From DRPG01 sp964655065 (GTDB lineage: Bacteria; Myxococcota_A; UBA796; GCA-2862545): a stretch of 64,000 bases of DNA. The notes under the pieces are model-generated. The model did not search any database. It saw only the letters and a list, made by a program, of their open reading frames with translations, and was not told the origin of the DNA. A program made the translations under genes and the position numbers. Every line of letters begins with the position of its first letter. The stretch's first letter is position 1. This document shows, piece by piece, positions 35,834 through 43,766 of the stretch. The DNA lies in NCBI GenBank assembly GCA_964655065.1, contig CAZZLC010000003.1, positions 62,001 through 126,000 on the forward strand. The letters run 5' to 3'.

Positions 35834-36370
35834 TCAGCGGCGCCGAAGGCCCGTGATGCGGAAGACCTTCAGCTCGTAGGGGCCTGCCTGCTGGTTGCCG
35901 ACGAGAAAGCCCACCGAGTCGAGGTGGTCGCCGGCGCCGACCAGCGACGGGGCGCCCGGGATGGGGCGCCCCATGCGGACCGCGGTGAAGTCGGTGAGCG
36001 GAATCTCGACGACCTGACGCTCCCCGGTGGTGCGAAACGTCGCGCGCCAGCTCCCGGCCCGGATCTTCAGATCGTCGCGGCGGACGGTGAAGCTCCACTC
36101 TCTTCCGTCGCCCTGGAGCTCGAGGCGGAACGCGTCGATGCCCTCCAGCCCGAGCGGGGCGGAGGTCGTGCGCGCCGACGCAAATCCCCCGTTGTTCTCG
36201 AGCGACAGCGTGCCTGCGAAGCGAATGGCCCCCGGTTCGTCGAGCGGGGTGACGCGCCCGTCGCTGACTCCGCCCATCACGGTGTCGTGGACCGTCGACC
36301 ACGTGCGGTCGGGCGTGAGCACCTCGGTGTCGTCGGCCATGGCGAGGCCTCCCAGAGCGAGCAGGATCAT
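35834..36370 (-). CDS. CIA30-like exported protein
   Basis: The 178-residue product has a short N-terminal hydrophobic stretch (MILLALGGLAMADD) that may be a signal peptide. A beta-sandwich like the complex I intermediate-associated protein 30 (CIA30) family follows: WSTVHDTVMGGVSDGRV, FAGTLSLENNGGFASAR, and W..TFRTTGERQVVEIPL. The family resembles carbohydrate-binding folds. Bacterial members are small and of unknown function. Its ATG shares one base with the stop of the DUF4864-like gene, so the two exported proteins are coupled. Confidence 0.82.
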   Translation of the reverse strand: MILLALGGLAMADDTEVLTPDRTWSTVHDTVMGGVSDGRVTPLDEPGAIRFAGTLSLENNGGFASARTTSAPLGLEGIDAFRLELQGDGREWSFTVRRDDLKIRAGSWRATFRTTGERQVVEIPLTDFTAVRMGRPIPGAPSLVGAGDHLDSVGFLVGNQQAGPYELKVFRITGLRRR

Positions 36371-36807
36371 CACACGGCCGGGGTCGAGGCTTCGGGCTCG
36401 AAGAGCAGGCATCCGCTCGTCATCCAGGTCCCGTCGGGCTGACGCTCCATCAGGTACAGCGCGCGCAGCCGCTCTCCGCTCGGACCCTCGACGTCCAGCC
36501 ACTGACCAAAGCCGTCGGGGGTGCGAATGACCTCGCCGAAGTCGTAGCGCTTGGGCCGATAGACCGGGGCGTAGCCCACGCGGACCATCTCCAGGAATCG
36601 ATCCGCAGTTCCGAACTTGCGCTTGAGGCCGGGCGCGACGTGACGCCAGGCGCCAGGCGCGTCGTCACGACGAAACGCGGCGATCTGGTCGTCGATCACC
36701 TGCCGCATGGCCTGCGCGGCGTCGGGGGCGACGACGGGGGCGGGCGTCTCGCGAGACGACGCGTCTGGTGCCTGCGCGAGGGCCAGGCTGCACAACAAGC
36801 CGAGCAT
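36370..36807 (-). CDS. DUF4864-like exported protein
   Basis: The 145-residue product has a signal peptide (MLGLLCSLALAQA) and a DUF4864-like body: MRQVIDDQIAAFRRDDAPGA, then LKRKFGTADRFLEMVRVGYA and PVYRPKRYDFGEV. The fold is NTF2/cystatin-like and the function is unknown. A GGGAGA site precedes ATG 36807; the longer frame upstream crosses the divergent promoter region. It is the first gene of a two-gene unit with the CIA30-like protein and is divergent from the phosphoribosyltransferase gene. Confidence 0.8.
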   Translation of the reverse strand: MLGLLCSLALAQAPDASSRETPAPVVAPDAAQAMRQVIDDQIAAFRRDDAPGAWRHVAPGLKRKFGTADRFLEMVRVGYAPVYRPKRYDFGEVIRTPDGFGQWLDVEGPSGERLRALYLMERQPDGTWMTSGCLLFEPEASTPAV

Positions 36808-36874
36808 GAAATCTCCCTGTTCCGCTGCGTATGGATTCGTTACTCGGCTCACCACTTCCCGAGGAGTCACGGAA

Positions 36875-37921
36875 ATGGTCCTTCGACCACTGATCGAACC
36901 CGAGATCCTGGCGGCACGGGTCCGCTCTCTCGGCGTCGAGATCCGGGCCGCGTTCGGCGACGACGTGCCCATCGTGGTGGTCGGCGTCCTTCGTGGCAGT
37001 TTCGTGTTCATGGCGGATCTGATCCGCGCCATCGAGGGCCCCGTGATCTGCGAGTTCCTCCAGGTCGAGAGCTACGAGGGCGACGAGAGCACCGGCGAGG
37101 TGCGCCCGGTCCGCGAGACCACGGCCGACCTCGGTGGCGAGCACGTCCTGGTCGTCGAGGACATCGTCGACACCGGCCGCACCATGGCCTTCCTCCGCAC
37201 CGAGATCGAGTCGCAGAACCCCGCGTCGTTCCGCGTGGTGGCGCTGCTCGACAAGCCCGCGCGACGCTCGGTCGACGTGGTGATCGACTGGGTCGGGTTC
37301 ACCGTCGATGACGTCTTCGTGGTGGGGTATGGGCTGGACTTCGACGGCCGGTATCGCAACCTGCCCTACCTCGCCGAGGCGGTCGTCGACGGGGAAGCGC
37401 TGATGGAAAAGGAAGAGCTCGAGACTCTCACCGAGCAGCTCGACGTGCTGCTCAGCGAGCCGGTCGTCGACGAGGACGATGCCCTCGAGATCTGCATCGT
37501 GGCCGGACTCGCCCACCGGCTGGGGGCCGCACCCGCCGTCCTGGCCGACGCGGTTGCGTGGCGTGACGGCTCGGCGGCCGAGCTCGTCGCCGCGATGTGG
37601 GAGCAGGTCGACCTGGAGCCCCTCGTGGAGGACGTCGACGCCTGCACCGGCGGCGGACGCGAGGACGAGGAGATCGAGAACGCGGTCTACGACTTCGACG
37701 ACGTGGTCGCAGCCGCGATCTGGTCCAACCAGCGCGACGTGGTGCGCGAGGCAGCCCGACGGGTCACGCGAATCGTCCGCGAGGTTCCCGACGTCTTCAC
37801 CGTGCTGGCCTCGTTCGCACGCTCCTTCGCCGCCAAGCCTGCCGCCGCGGCCGACCTCGACCTCTACGAGTACTGGCTCGCGCTCGCCGACGCGGGCGAC
37901 CTCGAAGACGAAGCGGACTGA
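36875..37921 (+). CDS. hpt: Hypoxanthine phosphoribosyltransferase with long C-terminal extension
   Basis: The 348-residue product starts with a normal hypoxanthine phosphoribosyltransferase (about 1-178): VGVLRGSFVFMADL, the PRPP loop VVEDIVDTGRTM (about 91-102), and GYGLDFDGRYRNLPYLA. That domain alone is a complete enzyme, salvaging hypoxanthine and guanine to IMP and GMP. The remaining 170 residues are acidic and helical with no motif I know (for example DEDDALEICIVAGLAHRLGA). The frame is continuous and codon use looks the same on both sides, so this is a true fusion, not a readthrough. GAGGAG precedes the ATG by 8 bases. Confidence 0.88.
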   Translation: MVLRPLIEPEILAARVRSLGVEIRAAFGDDVPIVVVGVLRGSFVFMADLIRAIEGPVICEFLQVESYEGDESTGEVRPVRETTADLGGEHVLVVEDIVDTGRTMAFLRTEIESQNPASFRVVALLDKPARRSVDVVIDWVGFTVDDVFVVGYGLDFDGRYRNLPYLAEAVVDGEALMEKEELETLTEQLDVLLSEPVVDEDDALEICIVAGLAHRLGAAPAVLADAVAWRDGSAAELVAAMWEQVDLEPLVEDVDACTGGGREDEEIENAVYDFDDVVAAAIWSNQRDVVREAARRVTRIVREVPDVFTVLASFARSFAAKPAAAADLDLYEYWLALADAGDLEDEAD

Positions 37922-37961
37922 TCCAGAGCCCGCGTGCTTCTCGCGTTGCCTTCCCGCCGTC

Positions 37962-37978
37962 ACTGAACTAGTGATCAG
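37962..37978 (+). promoter_or_regulatory. LexA-box-like site at the imuAB start
   Basis: ACTGAACTAGTGATCAG lies 4 bases before the imuA-like ATG. Read on the opposite strand it agrees at 14 of 17 positions with the Myxococcus xanthus LexA consensus as I remember it (CTRHAMRYBYGTTCAGS). A weak TTGCCT (37946) - 17 - TAGTGA (37969) promoter overlaps it, which would place transcription start at or next to the ATG (leaderless). Confidence 0.45.
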
Positions 37979-37981
37979 ATC

Positions 37982-38608
37982 ATGGGAAGTGCCGAGCTCG
38001 ACGCACTGAGAGCCCGAATCCACGAGATCGAGGGCCGGCCGCTGGTGGTTCGCCACCGGATTCCCACCGGTGTACCCGCCTTCGACGCGCTCACCGGTGG
38101 CCTGCCCAAGCCGGGCCTCGTCGAGCTCGCGGGCCCCGAGGGGTCCGGCCGCAGCCGCGCCGCACTCGCGGTGCTCGCCGAGGCGACCCGCGACCGCGAG
38201 GCCGTGGCCTGGGTCGACCCGCTCCACCGGCTCTACCCGCCGGCAGCCGGCAGCCACGGGGTGCAGCTCGAGCGACTCCTCGTGGTGCGTCCCGTCGAAG
38301 ACGGTCAGTCGCCCTGGCTGTGGGCCACCGAGCAGCTCCTGCGCTCGGGGTGCTTTCGCTGGGTGGTCGTGGACTGGCCCGGCGCGCCCTCTGGGCCGCG
38401 CACCCAGCTTCAGCGCTGGTCCCGGGCCGCCGAGACCGGGGACTGCACCGCTCTCGTGCTCACTCCCCGCGCCACTCCGGGACTCCCCGCCGAGCTGCGC
38501 TTCGCCGTCCAGGACGAGGAGCTGGTTCTGGTGCGCGACCGGACCGGTGCCTCGGGCCACGCGGCCCCGCTTCCCGCGAGGCCACGCGAGGCCGACCCGT
38601 GGGGCTGA
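37982..38608 (+). CDS. imuA: ImuA-like RecA-related protein
   Basis: The 208-residue product resembles a short RecA/SulA-type fold: IPTGVPAFDALTGGLPKPGL, P-loop-like GPEGSGRSRAAL (lysine of the Walker A replaced by arginine), and VVVDWPGAP. ImuA proteins accompany the inactive Y-family polymerase ImuB and DnaE2 in damage-induced mutagenesis. The gene overlaps imuB by 10 bases. The modified P-loop suggests no strong ATPase. A LexA-like box lies just upstream. dnaE2 is not adjacent, so it must be elsewhere if the cassette is complete. Confidence 0.72.
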   Translation: MGSAELDALRARIHEIEGRPLVVRHRIPTGVPAFDALTGGLPKPGLVELAGPEGSGRSRAALAVLAEATRDREAVAWVDPLHRLYPPAAGSHGVQLERLLVVRPVEDGQSPWLWATEQLLRSGCFRWVVVDWPGAPSGPRTQLQRWSRAAETGDCTALVLTPRATPGLPAELRFAVQDEELVLVRDRTGASGHAAPLPARPREADPWG

Positions 38609-40158
38609 GAGCGCTGGTGGTGGTGCTGCCGGGGTTCCGGCTCGAGCGAGCGGGGTTCGAGGTCTCCGACCTCGCCGGGCTCGTCGCCGAGTCGAAGAAC
38701 GCGCTGCGGCTGATCGCCCTGACCCCCCACGCGATCCGGCAGGGCCTCCGTGTGGGCATGACAGCTGCCGAAGCCCGAGCCCGGCTGCCCGCCGTGCGAC
38801 TCGTCGATCACGACCCCGCGGCCGAGGTGCGCGACCGGGCCGACCTCCTGCAGGCGTTCGACGCGATCTCCGACCGTGCCACCTTCCTGTGGGACGACGG
38901 AATCGTCTTCGATCTCTCCACCGTGGCCCACCTGTTCGGCGGCGAGCGGCGGGCCGCCGAGCGTGCGGTGGCGCTGGCGAGCGAGCTCGGTCACACCGCG
39001 AGGGCCACGGTGGCCGACGACGCCCTGGCGGCCCGAGCCCTCGCCCGGTGGACGGTGCCCGACGGCGAGGTGCGGATCGTGCCGACCGGCAACACCGCGA
39101 AGGCGCTCGCCGATCTCCCCGTGGAGTCGCTCGAGCCCGACGAGGACCTGCGCAAGGGGCTGCGGGCCATCGGCGTCGCCACCGTGGGGCAGTGGGCCAA
39201 GCTCGATCCCGCGGCGGTGGCGGGGCGATTTCCCGAGGCGGTGCGCCTGCACCGCGTGGCCCGCGGCGAGCCCGGAGCCTGGGTCCACCTCGCCGAGGAC
39301 GGTCCCGACACCGAGCCGCTGCGCAGCATGGTGGCCCTGCCCGGTGCCACCACCCTGCAGGAGATCCACTTCGTGCTGCCCGGGCTCCTCGCCGAGCTCT
39401 GCGAGCGGCTCGCGGGGCGTGAGCTCGCGGTGGTGCGACTGCTCGTCGAGTTCCGACTGGAGCCGCGAGGGGCGGACCCCCGGGGCACCCGGGCGGTGGT
39501 GGGGGTGCGCGTTGGCCGCCCCACCCAGTCGGCAGCCCGCCTCGATCCGCTGGTCCGACAGCGGATCGCCACCGTGTCGCTCGACGCCCCCGTCGAGGAG
39601 CTCTCCATCGAGGCGATCGAGGTGGTGCCGGAGCTCGGGTGGCAGCCGGGCCTCACCGATCGCCGCGAGGCTACCGAGCCGCTGCCCGAGCTGCTGGCCC
39701 GGCTCGCGGATCAGCTCGGCCCCAACTCCCTGTTCGCTGGCCGACCCGCAGATCGCTGGCGTCCCGAGGCGGCATGGCGGCCCGAGCCTTTTCCACCCCC
39801 ACGACTCTGGCCCGAGACCCCGGGGGTGACCGAGGCGCTGGCCAGCGACGATCCGGTGGCCATCCAGGAAGCTTTCGAGGCGCCCGAGATCCTTCCTCGG
39901 CCCTCTCTGCTCTTGCCGAAGCCCCAGCCCATCGACGTGGAGCTCGGCTCGGGCGGCCCGGCGCGAGTCGAGATCGGGGGGCGCTGGCGGAGATGCGCCC
40001 GGGCGATGGGGCCCGAGCGGCTCGAGGGCGAGTGGTGGTGCGACGAGCCCCTGGACCGCAGCTACTGGACGGTCGAGATCGAGGGTCGGAGCGCATGGAT
40101 CTTCGCGAAGGGAGCCGGCGGGACCGATCGGTGGTGGCTCCACGGGTGGTTCGACTGA
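38599..40158 (+). CDS. imuB: ImuB-like Y-family DNA polymerase homologue
   Basis: The 519-residue product begins LRALVVVLPGFRLERAGFEV, the ImuB form of the Y-family N-terminus, where the first catalytic aspartate is replaced. The palm continues with GMTAAEARARLPAVRL and DDGIVFDLSTVAHLFGGE, followed by helix-hairpin-helix and little-finger parts and a C-terminal tail with Trp-rich WRRCARAMGPERLEGEWW. ImuB is usually inactive as a polymerase and works as an adaptor to the clamp and DnaE2. GTG 38599 overlaps the imuA-like gene by 10 bases, so they are coupled. Confidence 0.82.
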   Translation: MGLRALVVVLPGFRLERAGFEVSDLAGLVAESKNALRLIALTPHAIRQGLRVGMTAAEARARLPAVRLVDHDPAAEVRDRADLLQAFDAISDRATFLWDDGIVFDLSTVAHLFGGERRAAERAVALASELGHTARATVADDALAARALARWTVPDGEVRIVPTGNTAKALADLPVESLEPDEDLRKGLRAIGVATVGQWAKLDPAAVAGRFPEAVRLHRVARGEPGAWVHLAEDGPDTEPLRSMVALPGATTLQEIHFVLPGLLAELCERLAGRELAVVRLLVEFRLEPRGADPRGTRAVVGVRVGRPTQSAARLDPLVRQRIATVSLDAPVEELSIEAIEVVPELGWQPGLTDRREATEPLPELLARLADQLGPNSLFAGRPADRWRPEAAWRPEPFPPPRLWPETPGVTEALASDDPVAIQEAFEAPEILPRPSLLLPKPQPIDVELGSGGPARVEIGGRWRRCARAMGPERLEGEWWCDEPLDRSYWTVEIEGRSAWIFAKGAGGTDRWWLHGWFD

Positions 40159-40252
40159 CCGAACGCGAGCCCGCGAAACACTTGCCGTCACCAGACGTCA
40201 AGAGGATATCGCAGTCATTCTGCGAGAGATATTCGACCCGGCAGGAGTCACC

Positions 40253-40534
40253 ATGAAGGTCGCCGCACATCCGCTGGTCGTTGCCGTGGCGCTGGGTCTC
40301 GTCGGGCCGCAGGTTCTCGAAGAGGTCGAGCCCGAGACCCGCCCCAAGGCCACCGCGGGCTGCGACGCCGAACCCGAGGGTGATGCCCTCGACGAGGCGA
40401 TCGCCGTTCTCCAGCCCGAGCTGCACGACACCACGCTGAATCCGACCTCCGACTGGACGAACGCGCCTGCGCCCTCGCCCGAGGACTTCGCTCGGGTCGC
40501 CGAGGCCTTCGAGAAGGCACGCACCCTCGTCTGA
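40253..40534 (+). CDS. Small exported protein of unknown function
   Basis: The 93-residue product has a hydrophobic N-terminus (VAAHPLVVAVALGLVGPQVL) and a short acidic Pro/Glu-rich body with one cysteine. A GGAG site lies 6 bases before the ATG. I see no family resemblance. The ribosome site and acidic composition favour a real gene, but its small size leaves doubt. It is 95 bases after imuB and could have its own promoter. Confidence 0.55.
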   Translation: MKVAAHPLVVAVALGLVGPQVLEEVEPETRPKATAGCDAEPEGDALDEAIAVLQPELHDTTLNPTSDWTNAPAPSPEDFARVAEAFEKARTLV

Positions 40535-40638
40535 CGCGCTCGTGATCCGCCCGCTCACCCGCTGACGTCCGCCGGCCACCGTCCGAGCGGCCCGTCGTGC
40601 CCCGTCCGTAGCTGTGTCGGTCCCCGGACCGCACCGCC

Positions 40639-40680
40639 TTGGACGGCTCTGCTCGACACTCTAAACTAATGCCATTAGTT
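40639..40680 (+). promoter_or_regulatory. Hydrolase-tetR promoter with perfect palindromic operator
   Basis: TTGGAC (40639-40644) and TAAACT (40662-40667) are exactly 17 bases apart. Overlapping the -10 is a perfect palindrome with one central base, AACTAATG-C-CATTAGTT (40664-40680), in an AT-rich island in very GC-rich DNA. Position, symmetry and length fit a TetR-family operator; the regulator is encoded in the same operon (41511-42107). Confidence 0.8.
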
Positions 40681-40705
40681 ATGGAGTGAGCACCCGGGAG
40701 ACCCC

Positions 40706-41521
40706 ATGCCGACCCAGCTACTCGAAACCCACGGAGGCCGCGTGGCCTACGAGACCTTCGGACACGAGGGGCCCGCAATCGTGGCCGTCCCCGGCCTCGG
40801 CGACACCCGAGCGACCTGGAGGGTACTCGGTCCCGTCCTCGCCGACGCTGGCTACCGCTTCATCGCCGTTGACCTCCGGGGACACGGCGAGTCCGACGTC
40901 AGCTTCGAGGCCTACACGCCCGAGGGCATCGGCGACGACGTGGTCGCGCTGCTCGAGGCCCAGGACCTCCGAGACGTCGTCCTGGTCGGCAACAGCATCG
41001 GGGGGGCCGCCATCGTTCGGGCCGCGCTGACCTCCGACCGGATCGCCGCTCTGGTGCACGTCAACCCGTTCGTGCGGGACATGCCGGCCGATGGCTGGCT
41101 CCGGCCCCTGGTGCCGCTGCTGTTCGGCGGACCCTGGGGCACGTGGGCGTGGGGAAGCTACCGCCGCACCCTGTTCGCGTCCCCTCCGACCGACCAGGCC
41201 GAGAACCACGCGGCGGTGCTCCGCAACCTGGCCGAGCCCGGTCGCATGGCCGCGGTACGCGGTATGCTGCGAGCGAGCAAGGCGGGCATCGCCGCCCAGC
41301 TCGACGCGCTCCGGGTGCCCTCGCTCGTGATCATGGGCGCGAGCGACCCCGACTACGCCGATCCCGTCGCCGAGGGAGAGAACCTGCGCCAGCTCCTGCC
41401 CGATGTCGTCGACGTGGTCGTGGTGGAGGCGACCGGACACTACCCCCAGATCGAGCGTCCCGACGAGGTCGCTCGCGCGCTCCGGCCCCACCTCGACCGC
41501 TGGACCGGGCGTGGGGCGTAG
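40706..41521 (+). CDS. Alpha/beta hydrolase
   Basis: The 271-residue product has the complete triad of the alpha/beta hydrolase fold: nucleophile in GNSIGG, acid in MGASDPDYADP, and histidine in TGHYPQIERP. The oxyanion region PGLGDTRATW and DLRGHGESD are typical of esterases, epoxide hydrolases and C-C hydrolases. GGGAG precedes the ATG. The stop overlaps the TetR gene by 11 bases and a TetR-type operator covers the promoter, so it is probably induced by a small molecule that is its substrate or a relative. The substrate is unknown. Confidence 0.9.
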   Translation: MPTQLLETHGGRVAYETFGHEGPAIVAVPGLGDTRATWRVLGPVLADAGYRFIAVDLRGHGESDVSFEAYTPEGIGDDVVALLEAQDLRDVVLVGNSIGGAAIVRAALTSDRIAALVHVNPFVRDMPADGWLRPLVPLLFGGPWGTWAWGSYRRTLFASPPTDQAENHAAVLRNLAEPGRMAAVRGMLRASKAGIAAQLDALRVPSLVIMGASDPDYADPVAEGENLRQLLPDVVDVVVVEATGHYPQIERPDEVARALRPHLDRWTGRGA

Positions 41522-42107
41522 GAAGGGGCCGAGCCTCACCCGGGAGGAGGTCGTCGAGGCGGCGATTGCCTGCGTCCGCGCCGAGGGTCCCGAGGCCCTC
41601 GGAATCAGCCGCGTCGCCCGGCAGCTCGGCATCCAGCCACCGTCCCTCTACAACCACGTGGGTAGCCTCGACGACCTCGCCACTGCGGTCCTCGTCGAGG
41701 GCAACCGGCGCCTGCTCGAAACCCTCGACGAGGCCGTGGCGGGAGTCCGCGACCCGGTGGCGATGCTCCGTGCGCTGGCCTGGGGAGTGCGCGGCTGGGC
41801 CCTCCAGAACGCCAACCTGTACGCGCTGATGTCGAGGATCGCGCCGCCCAACTCCGATCCCGAGTTCGCCCCCCTCCTCGAGCGGCTGCTCGCCGTCTTC
41901 GGCCATCCCCTCGCGGAGCTCGGCGTGGGCGACGACCAGCGCGTCCACGCCATCCGGAGCCTGCGGGCCACCCTCCACGGCTTCCTGGTCCTCCAGATCG
42001 CAGGCCAGTTCCAGCTCGCGGAAGATCCGGAGGAGAGCTTCCGGTGGGCCATCGAAGCCCTGCTGTGGAGCTTGGACCACCGAAGGAGACCGCTCGCGCC
42101 AGAGTGA
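41511..42107 (+). CDS. TetR-family transcriptional regulator
   Basis: The 198-residue product has an N-terminal helix-turn-helix of TetR type (LTREEVVEAAIACVRAEG, ISRVARQLGIQPPSLYNHVG) and a C-terminal helical ligand domain resembling the TetR_C_33/WHG type. GTG 41511 is chosen because it gives the short basic leader VGRRKGPSLT and overlaps the hydrolase stop by 11 bases. It probably represses its own operon through the palindrome at 40664-40680 and lets go when a small ligand binds. Confidence 0.9.
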   Translation: MGRRKGPSLTREEVVEAAIACVRAEGPEALGISRVARQLGIQPPSLYNHVGSLDDLATAVLVEGNRRLLETLDEAVAGVRDPVAMLRALAWGVRGWALQNANLYALMSRIAPPNSDPEFAPLLERLLAVFGHPLAELGVGDDQRVHAIRSLRATLHGFLVLQIAGQFQLAEDPEESFRWAIEALLWSLDHRRRPLAPE

Positions 42108-42206
42108 TGCGGCGCACGGGGACAAATGCGAGTGAGGGCCGTCCGTCGACGAAGGGCCGACGTTCACGAGGTCGTCCCGAAAACGTGCAGCTGACTCGTT
42201 TCTCGC

Positions 42207-42226
42207 GCCCTCGACTCGTCGAGGGC
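42207..42226. promoter_or_regulatory. 20-base inverted repeat upstream of the formate dehydrogenase operon
   Basis: GCCCTCGAC-TC-GTCGAGGGC is a perfect 9-base inverted repeat with a two-base centre, 32 bases before the fdh start. Such short spacing favours a protein-binding site over an RNA hairpin. The binding protein is not known. Confidence 0.4.
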
Positions 42227-42257
42227 CTCAGCGGTATCCTCGTCCGAAGGGGGTGCC

Positions 42258-43762
<1,505 letters not shown>

Positions 43763-43766
<4 letters not shown>

